Shown: positions 27,421 through 35,182 of the stretch, in pieces
How positions within the stretch are numbered: the stretch's first letter is position 1
Layout: each line of letters opens with the position of its first letter
Assembly: GCF_000739655.1 (NCBI RefSeq)
Contig: NZ_BATR01000018.1
Coordinates: 1 to 64,000, forward strand
DNA: 64,000 nt
From: Verrucomicrobium sp. BvORR106
GTDB lineage: Bacteria; Verrucomicrobiota; Verrucomicrobiia; Verrucomicrobiales; Verrucomicrobiaceae
Reading direction: 5' to 3'
The notes under the pieces: model-generated
Seen by the model: only the letters and a program-made list of their open reading frames with translations
Databases searched by the model: none
What the model was told of the DNA's origin: nothing
Translations under genes and position numbers: made by a program

Positions 27421-28062
27421 ATGCCTGTGCGCATTGCCATGATCGAAGATGACCTGCCGTTTGCCCAGACGCTGCAGCGCTACTTCAGCCTGGGCTCTGA
27501 GGTCCGCTGTGAGGCCCACTACACCACCGGAGAGGCCGCCCTCCAGCAGTTGCCGGAGCTGACTCCAGATCTGGTGCTGGTGGATATCAACCTGCCCCAC
27601 ATGAGCGGCATCGAGTTTGTCTCCCGGATCAAGGAGACAACCCCTGGCCTGCTCTGCCTCATGCTCACCATGTATGAAGAGAGCCCGCTCATCTTCGATG
27701 CCCTGAAGGCCGGGGCCTGCGGTTATCTCCTGAAGCGCACGCCTCCGCGGGAGATCGTGGCCGGCATCGTGCAGGCCCAGGCCGGAGGCTCGCCCATGTC
27801 TCCCCAGGTGGCGCGTCAGGTCGTCAGCTTCTTCCACCGCGGCACGGAAGCCACAGCGGCGGTCGATCCGGAGATGGACGTGCTGGCAGACCGCGAACGC
27901 GAGGTCCTGGCCCTGCTTTCCAAAGGCTTCCTCTACAAGGAGATCGCCGACCAACTCGGCATCTCCACCCACACCGTGAACAGCCACCTCCGGCGGATCT
28001 ACGAGAAGCTGCACGTACGCTCCCGCGCCCAGGCCGTGGCGAAGTATCGCGGGCTGACGTGA
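27421..28062 (+). CDS. NarL/FixJ-type response regulator
   Basis: 213 residues. The receiver domain shows the acidic pair D10-D11, the phospho-acceptor Asp55 in LVDINLP, the conserved Thr in LMLTMYEES and the Lys in GYLLKRTP. The C-terminal LuxR-type helix-turn-helix reads LADREREVLALLSKGFLYKEIADQLGIS-THTVNSHLRRIYEKLHVRSRAQA. It lies 16 bases after the kinase and is its obvious partner. As a dimeric LuxR-type DNA-binding protein it is the best candidate in the window to recognise the 20-bp palindromes upstream of the GH16, Verru_Chthon and PEP-CTERM genes; that link is inference. Confidence 0.93.
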   Translation: MPVRIAMIEDDLPFAQTLQRYFSLGSEVRCEAHYTTGEAALQQLPELTPDLVLVDINLPHMSGIEFVSRIKETTPGLLCLMLTMYEESPLIFDALKAGACGYLLKRTPPREIVAGIVQAQAGGSPMSPQVARQVVSFFHRGTEATAAVDPEMDVLADREREVLALLSKGFLYKEIADQLGISTHTVNSHLRRIYEKLHVRSRAQAVAKYRGLT

Positions 28063-28151
28063 GGTGTCGAAGCTGATGGCCGAGGGCTCGACCTCATCCT
28101 GGTGATGAAGTAGCAGTTGGGATACGCAAGGATTTCAGAAGGCGCATGTGC

Positions 28152-28509
28152 CTGAATGAATCTGGGCCTTCAGCCCTCAAACATCTTTTTTGAATCCTGA
28201 ACCCAGGGCGTTGCCCCTGGGCTGGCATGAATCCGGGCCTTTGGCCCTCAGTTGCCCAGTTTCAAGCAATCCGATCAGCGAACGCACTTGCATGCAATTG
28301 CCACATTCCCCGACGAGGAAACGTCTGGTTAGCAAAGTTGCTGTCTCCGGAAAGGGCATCAACACGACCAAGCAAAGCCTGGATAGGCATTCTCGCATTG
28401 CAGCGCGAATCATGAGGGCCGAAGGCCCGGCCTCATACCAGCCTGGGGCAACGCCCCAGGTACTGGGAATTAAATAGAAATTGAGGGCTGAAAGCCCGGT
28501 GTCATTCAG
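28152..28509. repeat. Element with ~97-bp imperfect inverted arms in a convergent gap
   Basis: The 470-base gap between the response regulator and the lipoprotein gene contains two arms, 28152-28250 and 28413-28509, that are imperfect reverse complements along their whole length. Each arm contains small hairpins, such as CCTGGGGC-aac-GCCCCAGG at 28442-28460 and GGGCC-gaa-GGCCC at about 28417-28428. The 160-base centre has no recognised coding content. The unit looks like a dispersed palindromic element (REP/MITE-like) of a family different from that at 4679. The remaining bases of the gap show nothing recognisable. Confidence 0.75.
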
Positions 28510-28532
28510 AGGCTCCCTCGCTGGCCTCTTCC

Positions 28533-28994
28533 CTACTCCGGCGTGCCGCTCACCGGCATGAGCTCCAGGTTCGCGGCCTCCACCTCTGTCTTCGTCGGAG
28601 CTCGCGGCTTGCCCACCTGGGCGGGCTCTTCCACCTCCAGTTGCAGCGTCACCTTGCCGTCCTTCATCGCCGCCAGCGGTACGGGCACCATGAAGGAGCC
28701 CGCCTTCCGGCCCGGTAACACCCCGAACGGGGCCACCGCTCCGACCACCTCGCCCTCGGCGGTCTTCACGACAATGCGGGCCCCCTTGGCCAAAGTGCCG
28801 ACCGTGATGCGCACGGCCACCTGCTCATCCGCCGCCCGATCCCGAGGGAGGGCGAGCAGCATTTTCCCATCTGGAGCAGGCTCTTTCACAGTTTGGGCAG
28901 GACTTTCCGGAGCGGTCTTCCCACAGGCCGGGATGAGGAAACAAACCATCCCCAGCCCCAACAAGGACAAGAGAAATGAAGCTTGCATCCGCAT
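28533..28994 (-). CDS. Small lipoprotein, copper-oxidase operon
   Basis: 153 residues from the ATG at 28994; an ATG at 28988 is equally possible, and the TTG at 29024 is less likely. It has a lipoprotein signal ending LIPAC, so the mature protein would be anchored at Cys after signal peptidase II cleavage. The rest is a compact beta-rich domain (VRITVGTLAKGARIVVKTAEGEVVG and FMVPVPLAAMKDGKVTLQLEVEEP) that looks like an Ig-like or tyrosinase-associated fold, but no family was recognised. It lies 37 bases downstream of the tyrosinase and probably is co-transcribed, perhaps as a partner or copper chaperone. Function unknown. Confidence 0.75.
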   Translation of the reverse strand: MRMQASFLLSLLGLGMVCFLIPACGKTAPESPAQTVKEPAPDGKMLLALPRDRAADEQVAVRITVGTLAKGARIVVKTAEGEVVGAVAPFGVLPGRKAGSFMVPVPLAAMKDGKVTLQLEVEEPAQVGKPRAPTKTEVEAANLELMPVSGTPE

Positions 28995-29031
28995 ACCGGC
29001 CAACGAGGTCAATCTACTAGACAACTCCCGT

Positions 29032-30588
29032 TTAGAAGGTGCCCACGGAAATCTCTGACACCTTAGCCTCCAAAGGCGTCAAATTCACGCCTTTCCTTTC
29101 CGCCACCACCTGCACCCGCAGCGGCTGGTCCGGCTTGAGCTCGTTGGCCTCCCGCAGCTTTTGCACGGCCTCGGTCAGCGGCATGAGGAAGCTTAGCGGC
29201 TGGTTTTCATGGCCCCCGAGTCGGGCGCCGAAGGTGCTGAAGGTCCCGGCAAAGCTGGGCGAATCCAGATCCACCTGCTTGGCCCCTTCTGGCGCATTGA
29301 CCAGCACGTGGAACTCCACTCCCTTGGTGTCCGCCATCGGCTCGATGGTGATCTTGGCAAACACGGCAGGGCCATCCTCCTTCATCGCCGCCTCTGGCAC
29401 GGCCTGCGGCACCATCACCTCAGCGCGGGCGGAGGCTCCGAGATTGAGGGCAGATGCCCCGAGGGTGCCGAGCCACACCTTGTTGTTCATGTCCCCAGGC
29501 CGAGTGGCAGCCGGGATCACCGTCTCACCAGAGCCGGGCTCGTAGTCATAGTTGAAGTCTCCGATCGTGGCGTAGTCGCCCGCCTTGTTCTTCGCCACCG
29601 GTTTGCCATCTGGCCCCATGAAGAAGAGGAACGGCTCATTGGCCCACGGTGGCAGGTCCGCCCCTGTGGGCAGCGTAGGCAGCCCAAGACGCTGTTGCTT
29701 GCGGGTCCACACGTCCCAGAGCCGGTCAATGTTGGAGTGGTGCGCGAAGAACACGGGATCGGTGGGTGAGAGCAGGTCCTGCATGAAGCCGCCGATGTTG
29801 TTGTGCACGTTGTTGTGCGGCTGGCTCTCCAGGATGCCCTGAGTGGCGCTCCCGCTGTGGTTGGCGGTCTTGCCACTGCCAAAGCTGATGAAGTCCGTCG
29901 GAGCCAGGGCATTACGGATCGTGCCGATGGAGACCGCTCTCCGCGTGGTGGCATCGAAGCCGGGGTTCTGCCTCGTCAGCGTGCGGGCCCGGCCTCGAGG
30001 AAAGAACATGGGGCTGTCCCGTACCGCCTGCCACACATCGTTGATCGACCGGAATCCCCGGTTCCGCATCTGCTGGAGCTGCGCCGGAGAGAAAGAGTTC
30101 CACAGCGCGCTCATGGGATTGGAGAGCTGCGCAAAGAACTCGTTGTAACTTGCGATGAAGGCCGGGTTGTTGGGATCCAGCACACCGTTGAAGAACGAGT
30201 CCGGAAGCTGCGGCAGTGCCGTCCAGTCCCAATAGGGGAAAGCGAAGTTGGCATCTCCGCTCAGTTCGCGCACGGTCCGCTCAAACCAGCCTGTGAAGCC
30301 GCGGTGCCACACGACGAACCACCAGTTCCCATGCGGGCAGTCCAGCGTGTGTATGAAGGCGTTCCGGTACCAGTTGCGCGCATCCGAGGGCGGGAGCTGC
30401 AACATGATGGTGATGGCTTTCTTGTAGCTCTCCAGAAACGGCGCTGCCGCAGGGTTTTGCAGATTGAGTCGGTGATATCTTGCCGCTGCGGCTTGGGCGG
30501 GTTCCTGGCCAAAGGACCAGCCGGCCGTGGCGGCGGCCGCACCGGCGGTGACAAGGAAGTGACGGCGGGAGGTGTTGGGAAGGGACAT
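29032..30588 (-). CDS. Tat-exported tyrosinase (type 3 copper oxidase)
   Basis: 518 residues with a twin-arginine signal (NTSRRHFLVTAGAAAATAG). CuA ligands are expected at His80, His86 and His95 (FIHTLDCPHGNWWFVVWHRGF), CuB at His258, His262 and His283 (SQPHNNVHNNIGG and FFAHHSNIDRLWDVW). The PYWDWT motif lies between them. The C-terminal third contains VEFHVLVNAPEGA and SFAGTFSTFGA, resembling the KFDV-type domain of plant polyphenol oxidases, which covers the active site in the latent form. The family hydroxylates monophenols and oxidises catechols to quinones. It follows the multicopper oxidase by 58 bases, indicating a phenol-oxidising, copper-using operon at the cell envelope. Confidence 0.95.
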   Translation of the reverse strand: MSLPNTSRRHFLVTAGAAAATAGWSFGQEPAQAAAARYHRLNLQNPAAAPFLESYKKAITIMLQLPPSDARNWYRNAFIHTLDCPHGNWWFVVWHRGFTGWFERTVRELSGDANFAFPYWDWTALPQLPDSFFNGVLDPNNPAFIASYNEFFAQLSNPMSALWNSFSPAQLQQMRNRGFRSINDVWQAVRDSPMFFPRGRARTLTRQNPGFDATTRRAVSIGTIRNALAPTDFISFGSGKTANHSGSATQGILESQPHNNVHNNIGGFMQDLLSPTDPVFFAHHSNIDRLWDVWTRKQQRLGLPTLPTGADLPPWANEPFLFFMGPDGKPVAKNKAGDYATIGDFNYDYEPGSGETVIPAATRPGDMNNKVWLGTLGASALNLGASARAEVMVPQAVPEAAMKEDGPAVFAKITIEPMADTKGVEFHVLVNAPEGAKQVDLDSPSFAGTFSTFGARLGGHENQPLSFLMPLTEAVQKLREANELKPDQPLRVQVVAERKGVNLTPLEAKVSEISVGTF

Positions 30589-30646
30589 GAGGAATATCGA
30601 GTTCGTGGTTATAACAGATTGAAAAAAGGAATCTCCGGAGAGGGGA

Positions 30647-32957
30647 TCAGGGCTGGCGGCTGGCTACCGCCCCGGAACGTGCCGGAGCAGCCACCTGCCC
30701 TGCTTCACGCAGGAGAGCATCCACATCCAGGTAAGGGGTCATGGACACGTTCTGCCAGTGCACCCGGCCGGTCGCATCCAGCACGAAGAGACCATGCAGC
30801 GGCCCATCGGCGTAGCAGCCATAAGAGCGGAAGACGCGCTTCTCCGGATCCGCCAGCAGCGGGAACGGACAAGCAGAGCCATCCAGGGCCTTGCCCAGAT
30901 CAGCTACTGAGTCGGTGCTGATCCCGATGACCTGCACTCCCTGCTTGCGGAAGGCCTCAGCCTTCTCCACCAGCGCGGTCATCTGCTCGTTGCAGCGCAG
31001 GCAGGCAAAGCCCTCATAGAAAAAGAGCACGGTGGGACGGGTGAGCAGGTCCGCTGATTTCTGCACCTTGCCGGTGGCATCTGGCAGCGACCAGGCAGGC
31101 GCGGGATAGGGCGAACCCAGCCGTTTGGGCTCCATCGCTCCCGCATCCGCCATGGGCATGGGCGCTGGCGGCTTGGAGATCTCCACCAGCTCCATCATGC
31201 CTTCGTCCTCGTGATCGAGGATGTGACAGTGCTGCACAAAGACACCGTCGAAGTCGGTGTACTCCGTACGGAAGCTCACCTTCCACCCTTCGTTGAGGAT
31301 GATAGTGTCCCGCCACACCGGCAGGACCGCACCGGTTTTGGGGTCCCGGTCCAGCTGCTCCACACTCTGCTCATCCAGGATGGAGAAGATCTCGAACGGG
31401 TTCACGTGAATGTGAAACGGATGGCTCACCGGCCCGACGTTGTTCCTGGAAATAACCGTCCACTCCTGCACCTCACCCAGGGTGTTCTGACGCGCTTCGT
31501 CGAAGTCAAGCGGCTGCCGGTCGATCGTAAAGACCACCCCATCTCCTTTGGGGATGATGCCATAGGCAGCGCTCTGGCGTGCCGTGACCCGCTTGGGATC
31601 GATAGAAGGCAGCCGGAACCGCCTCACCGCATCATCCGTGGGCAGCGGCATGGGATTGGGAGGACCTTCCACGATCACCACCGCAAGATAGCGTCGCTCC
31701 TCGGGAATGATCACCCCACCTCCGGGCACACGTGCATCCCGCAGCACATACTGCACGCCGGACACCGGCGGCGCCTGGATGAGCACGTCCGAGCGGTAGC
31801 CGGGCCAGAGCTCCAGCTTGGAACGTGTGGCGACGCGTCCGAGGGCGAGTCCATCCACGGCGATCTCGTGAAAGTTAAGTTTCGACGGGGCACTCTGCCC
31901 GCTGTGATCCACGCGGACGAGCTCCGGCTGGATCACCTCCCGGATGGCGCTGTCGATCAAACGCCACCGTTCCACCGAGCCGGGCTGCATGCGAATTACG
32001 GGCAATTTTACCCCGTTGATCGTGGTGTAGCGCCCGAGCTTGTCCCAGGTCCGGGGTCCAAAACTGCAGTCCGCATATTCCGCCTCGATCACCCCTACCG
32101 TGAGGTTGGTGTCCTTGGAAATGGCGGGACACACCGGCTTGCTCGCATTGTTCACGTACGGAATCTGTTGCAGCACCATGACGCGATCCGGGACGCGGGC
32201 GATCTCCGGCACCGTGTCCAGCCCGCCTTCAATGATCAAGGCTCCGGACATGCCGCTGCCCACGTTAGCCGCCGTGGAGCCGTGCTTGTGAGCATGGTAC
32301 CAGAAGGTCCCTGCGGGATGGTCTTTCGGGATGACAATCTCGTACTTCTGCTCAGAGCGTGGGGGAATCTCCAGCAACACGTTGTCACTGATTCCAGAAG
32401 GAGACACGTGCAGTCCGTGCGTGTGCAGGTTCGTGGTGTTAAACCCATGCAGCGTGTTCATCACATCCGCCATGCCGGGTTCGGGATCGAGGTTGTTGCT
32501 CACCGTGATGTAGAGAGTGTCCCCCCGGCCGGCAGCGCAGGGTGGGCCCCACCAGCTTCCCGTTGTAGGACCGCAGGTACACGGGGTCCGAACCGATCTG
32601 GTTGCGGGCCTTGAAGACGTTCAGAGTGACGTTGAGCTTGCCGTTGACGGATCGAACCACATCCGGCTCGGGGAAGGTCGCCGCCTGGGCCTGCTTCATC
32701 AGGCCCTCCATCTCCCCGGTGGTGAGGATCTTGGGCTGCACCCGCAGAGAAAAGATGTCCGGGGCCATTTCCCCGCGGGCATTTCGCTCTCCGAACTCCC
32801 GCCAGGCGTTCTGGAGTCGCTTGCGGGCTCCCTCCACCGCTTGTCGGTGGGCGGTGGCATCCATCACCGGTGGTTGGGGGTTATCTTGAGCCGCCATGGA
32901 GAGCGGCAGGAGCAGCGCTGTGGCGCAATAACGGAGGACCGTGTGACAGGTTTTCAT
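30647..32957 (-). pseudogene. Multicopper oxidase fused to a thioredoxin-like redoxin domain, interrupted by a one-base frameshift
   Basis: Two overlapping frames form one gene of about 769 residues if one G is removed. The first part (start 32957, signal peptide MKTCHTVLRYCATALLLPLSMAAQ) runs to GPTLRCRPG. The second continues DTLYITVSNNLDPEPG. The break is at a run of six C on the plus strand, 32521-32526. Copper sites are intact in the second frame: HTHGLH, WYHAHKHG, HPFHIHVNPF and HCHILDHEDEGMM. The C-terminus (SLPDATGKVQKSADLL onward) is a peroxiredoxin/AhpC-TSA-like domain with GFACLRCNEQM, an unusual fusion. The reaction would be oxidation of phenols or metals with O2. It is a sequencing error, a recent mutation or a phase-variable site; which one is undecided. 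Confidence 0.85.
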
Positions 32958-33262
32958 GGCGTCGGATGTTGGCGACCACGGCACGGAGGTGCCGTAGCCA
33001 GGGGTATCACCCCAGGACGATGAAGGGTGGGCCACCGACGAAGGCGAGAGGAGTCATCTCTCTGCGGCGCGGGCTCACGTTTTTAGCGAAATCAACTATT
33101 TCTCTATAGGGGAATGTATTAGTTCAGCGCGAATCGAATGCAAGAAATATGTTTAATATAAATTCTATGGGCCATTAGCGCTCAGAGTCTCGAAGTTTTT
33201 GGTCACATATTCACCACATCCCGGCATTGCCTGCGGCGACGCTGACAGTGACCCATGGTTTC
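32958..33262. promoter_or_regulatory. 305-base divergent gap with small hairpins and an AT-rich part
   Basis: Between the copper oxidase operon (leftward) and the SGNH/SMP-30 gene (rightward). Near 32978-33016 are two small dyads, ACGGCAC-ggag-GTGCCGT and GGGG-tatca-CCCC. From about 33080 to 33190 the sequence is clearly AT-rich (for example ATATGTTTAATATAAATTC), as expected for promoters. No gene was found and no specific box is claimed. Confidence 0.4.
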
Positions 33263-34957
33263 ATGTTGCGCCGTTTCTTCGCCATGAAACCCCTGCTCCG
33301 CCTCCCTCTCACCGTCGGTCTGCTGCTCTTCTCCTGCCTTTCACCGGCCCATGCCCTTCACGAAGGCAAACGCCAGATCCTGCTGGTGGGTGACAGCACC
33401 ACGGAAGCAAAGATCCCCAAGATGCTCCGCCCCCAGGGTCCCCATTTTGAGGACGTGATCCGCATCCTGCTGGCCGCGGAGAAAGACCTAGAACCCGTGA
33501 ATGTGATCAACCTGGGCCTCAGTGGCGAGTACGTCCAGAGGCTGCTCGACTCCGGCCGCTACGACAAGGAGATCGCCAAGATCCCCGGCGCGGACTACAT
33601 CTTCATCCGCTATGGCATCAACGACCAGGCCAAACGCCAGGGGTTCGCGGAAAACTTCGCGAAGGACTACCATGAGCTGATCCTGCGCCTGAAGCGGGAT
33701 CATCCCGAAGCCGTGATCATTGTCATGACGGTGATCCCTTATGGGGAAGAAGGGCGGGTGGCCCAGATCAATGAATTGAACAAGAAGGTGTCCGAGGCTG
33801 AGGGATTGCCGCTCTTCGACATCTACCCGCGCTATGCCGAGGAGCTCAAGAAAGGTCCCAACATGCTGAACTACCGGCGTTACCCGATCGAGAAGGTGCC
33901 GGAGAAGTTTCAGGAACTGGTGAAGCCCTTCATCAATGGCAAATCCGTGGTGGTGATGGACAACCAGCTTGATGCCCACTTGGGCGACTTGCCGGGATGG
34001 TATGGCGACCGTCACCCCAACCAGGCGGGCTATCAGGTGATCGCAGATGAAACGGCCAAGTACCTGGCCAAGCTGATGCGGGAGAGGAAACAAACGGTGG
34101 CCACCACCGCCACCGGTGGCCTCTTCAAAGCCACGCCGTTCACTGAAATCAACGGATTCACCGACGGCATCGAAGGTCCGGCCTGCGACCATCAGGGCAA
34201 CCTGTATGCCGTGAACTTTCAGGAGCAGGGCACGATTGGGAAAGTGAGCCCGGACGGCAAGGCCGAGGTCTTCGTGAAACTACCAGAAGGGAGCATCGGC
34301 AACGGCATCCGCTTCAGCCGGGATGGGAAAAGCTTCTTTGTCGCGGACTACACGAAGCACAACGTTCTCAAAGTGGATCTCACCAGCAAGGCCGTCTCCG
34401 TCTTGGCCAATGAACCGGGCATGAACCAGCCCAACGATATCGCCATCACCGCTGAAGGAGACTTCTATGCCAGCGATCCCGCCTGGAAAGATGGCACCGG
34501 ACAGCTCTGGCGCATCAGCCGCGAGGGCAAAGTTTCCAAGGTCGCCAGTGACATGGGCACCACCAACGGCCTGGACGTCAGCCCCGATGGCAGAACACTG
34601 TATGTGAACGAAAGCGTGCAGCGCAAGGTCTGGGCCTTCCCAATTCAAGCGGACGGCACCCTGAGTGAGAAACGCCTGCTCAAGGAATTCCCCGACCACG
34701 GCTTCGACGGCATGCGTTGCGATGTGGCAGGGAATCTCTACATCACCCGCCACGGCAAAGGCACCGTGGTCAAGCTAAGCCCGCAGGGCGAAGTGCTGCA
34801 GGAGATTGATGTCCTGGGAAAAAGCCCCACCAACCTGTGCTTCGGTGGTCCGGATGGCTGCACCGTGTATGTGACCGATGCGGATCAGAGACGTGTGGTG
34901 CAGTTCCGCGTGGACCAGCCGGGGTTGGAGTGGGCGCGCATCCAGAGACAGGATTAA
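33263..34957 (+). CDS. Secreted SGNH/GDSL hydrolase fused to an SMP-30/gluconolactonase-like propeller
   Basis: 564 residues from the ATG at 33263; an ATG at 33284 or a TTG at 33227 is also possible. A signal peptide ends near LSPAHA. The first half has SGNH blocks: ILLVGDSTTEA (nucleophile Ser), NLGLSGEY, RYGINDQA and DRHPNQAGYQ (Asp and His). The second half, from about residue 280, is a six-bladed propeller of the SMP-30/strictosidine synthase type: EGPACDHQGNLYAVNF, NGIRFSRDGKSFFVADY, NQPNDIAITAEGDFYASDP and NGLDVSPDGRTLYVNES. Such fusions could deacetylate a sugar and open its lactone in one protein. Exact substrates unknown. Confidence 0.9.
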   Translation: MLRRFFAMKPLLRLPLTVGLLLFSCLSPAHALHEGKRQILLVGDSTTEAKIPKMLRPQGPHFEDVIRILLAAEKDLEPVNVINLGLSGEYVQRLLDSGRYDKEIAKIPGADYIFIRYGINDQAKRQGFAENFAKDYHELILRLKRDHPEAVIIVMTVIPYGEEGRVAQINELNKKVSEAEGLPLFDIYPRYAEELKKGPNMLNYRRYPIEKVPEKFQELVKPFINGKSVVVMDNQLDAHLGDLPGWYGDRHPNQAGYQVIADETAKYLAKLMRERKQTVATTATGGLFKATPFTEINGFTDGIEGPACDHQGNLYAVNFQEQGTIGKVSPDGKAEVFVKLPEGSIGNGIRFSRDGKSFFVADYTKHNVLKVDLTSKAVSVLANEPGMNQPNDIAITAEGDFYASDPAWKDGTGQLWRISREGKVSKVASDMGTTNGLDVSPDGRTLYVNESVQRKVWAFPIQADGTLSEKRLLKEFPDHGFDGMRCDVAGNLYITRHGKGTVVKLSPQGEVLQEIDVLGKSPTNLCFGGPDGCTVYVTDADQRRVVQFRVDQPGLEWARIQRQD

Positions 34958-35182
34958 CAAGATGGGGAACTGAGTTCGATGCAATCACTTCTCGATCAGA
35001 AGCTTGGAGCTCTATCCCTGAAAGGGATATTTAGCACAGCCCAACGTTGGACGAGCTTCAAGCGAGTCAACGTTGGGTAGGATGGAGATGAGGATCAGGT
35101 GTGAAGGCCGGGGACATCTGCTCTCAACCCATTCGCCATCATCACCTCCATGGCTATGCGCCGGAACCTGCCGCCTCCAAAA
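34958..35182. repeat. Convergent gap with palindromic repeats
   Basis: Contains TATCCCT-gaa-AGGGATA (35013-35029) and a pair CCCAACGTTGG / CAACGTTGGG (35040-35050 and 35068-35077). Both motifs are of the short palindromic kind commonly dispersed between genes. No reading frame is credible here. It may act as a transcript end for the two genes that meet here. Confidence 0.55.

Noticed and set aside
28190-28477. Small frame inside the long palindrome
   Set aside because: Its sequence is made of the repeat arms read as codons; no ribosome site or conserved protein character.
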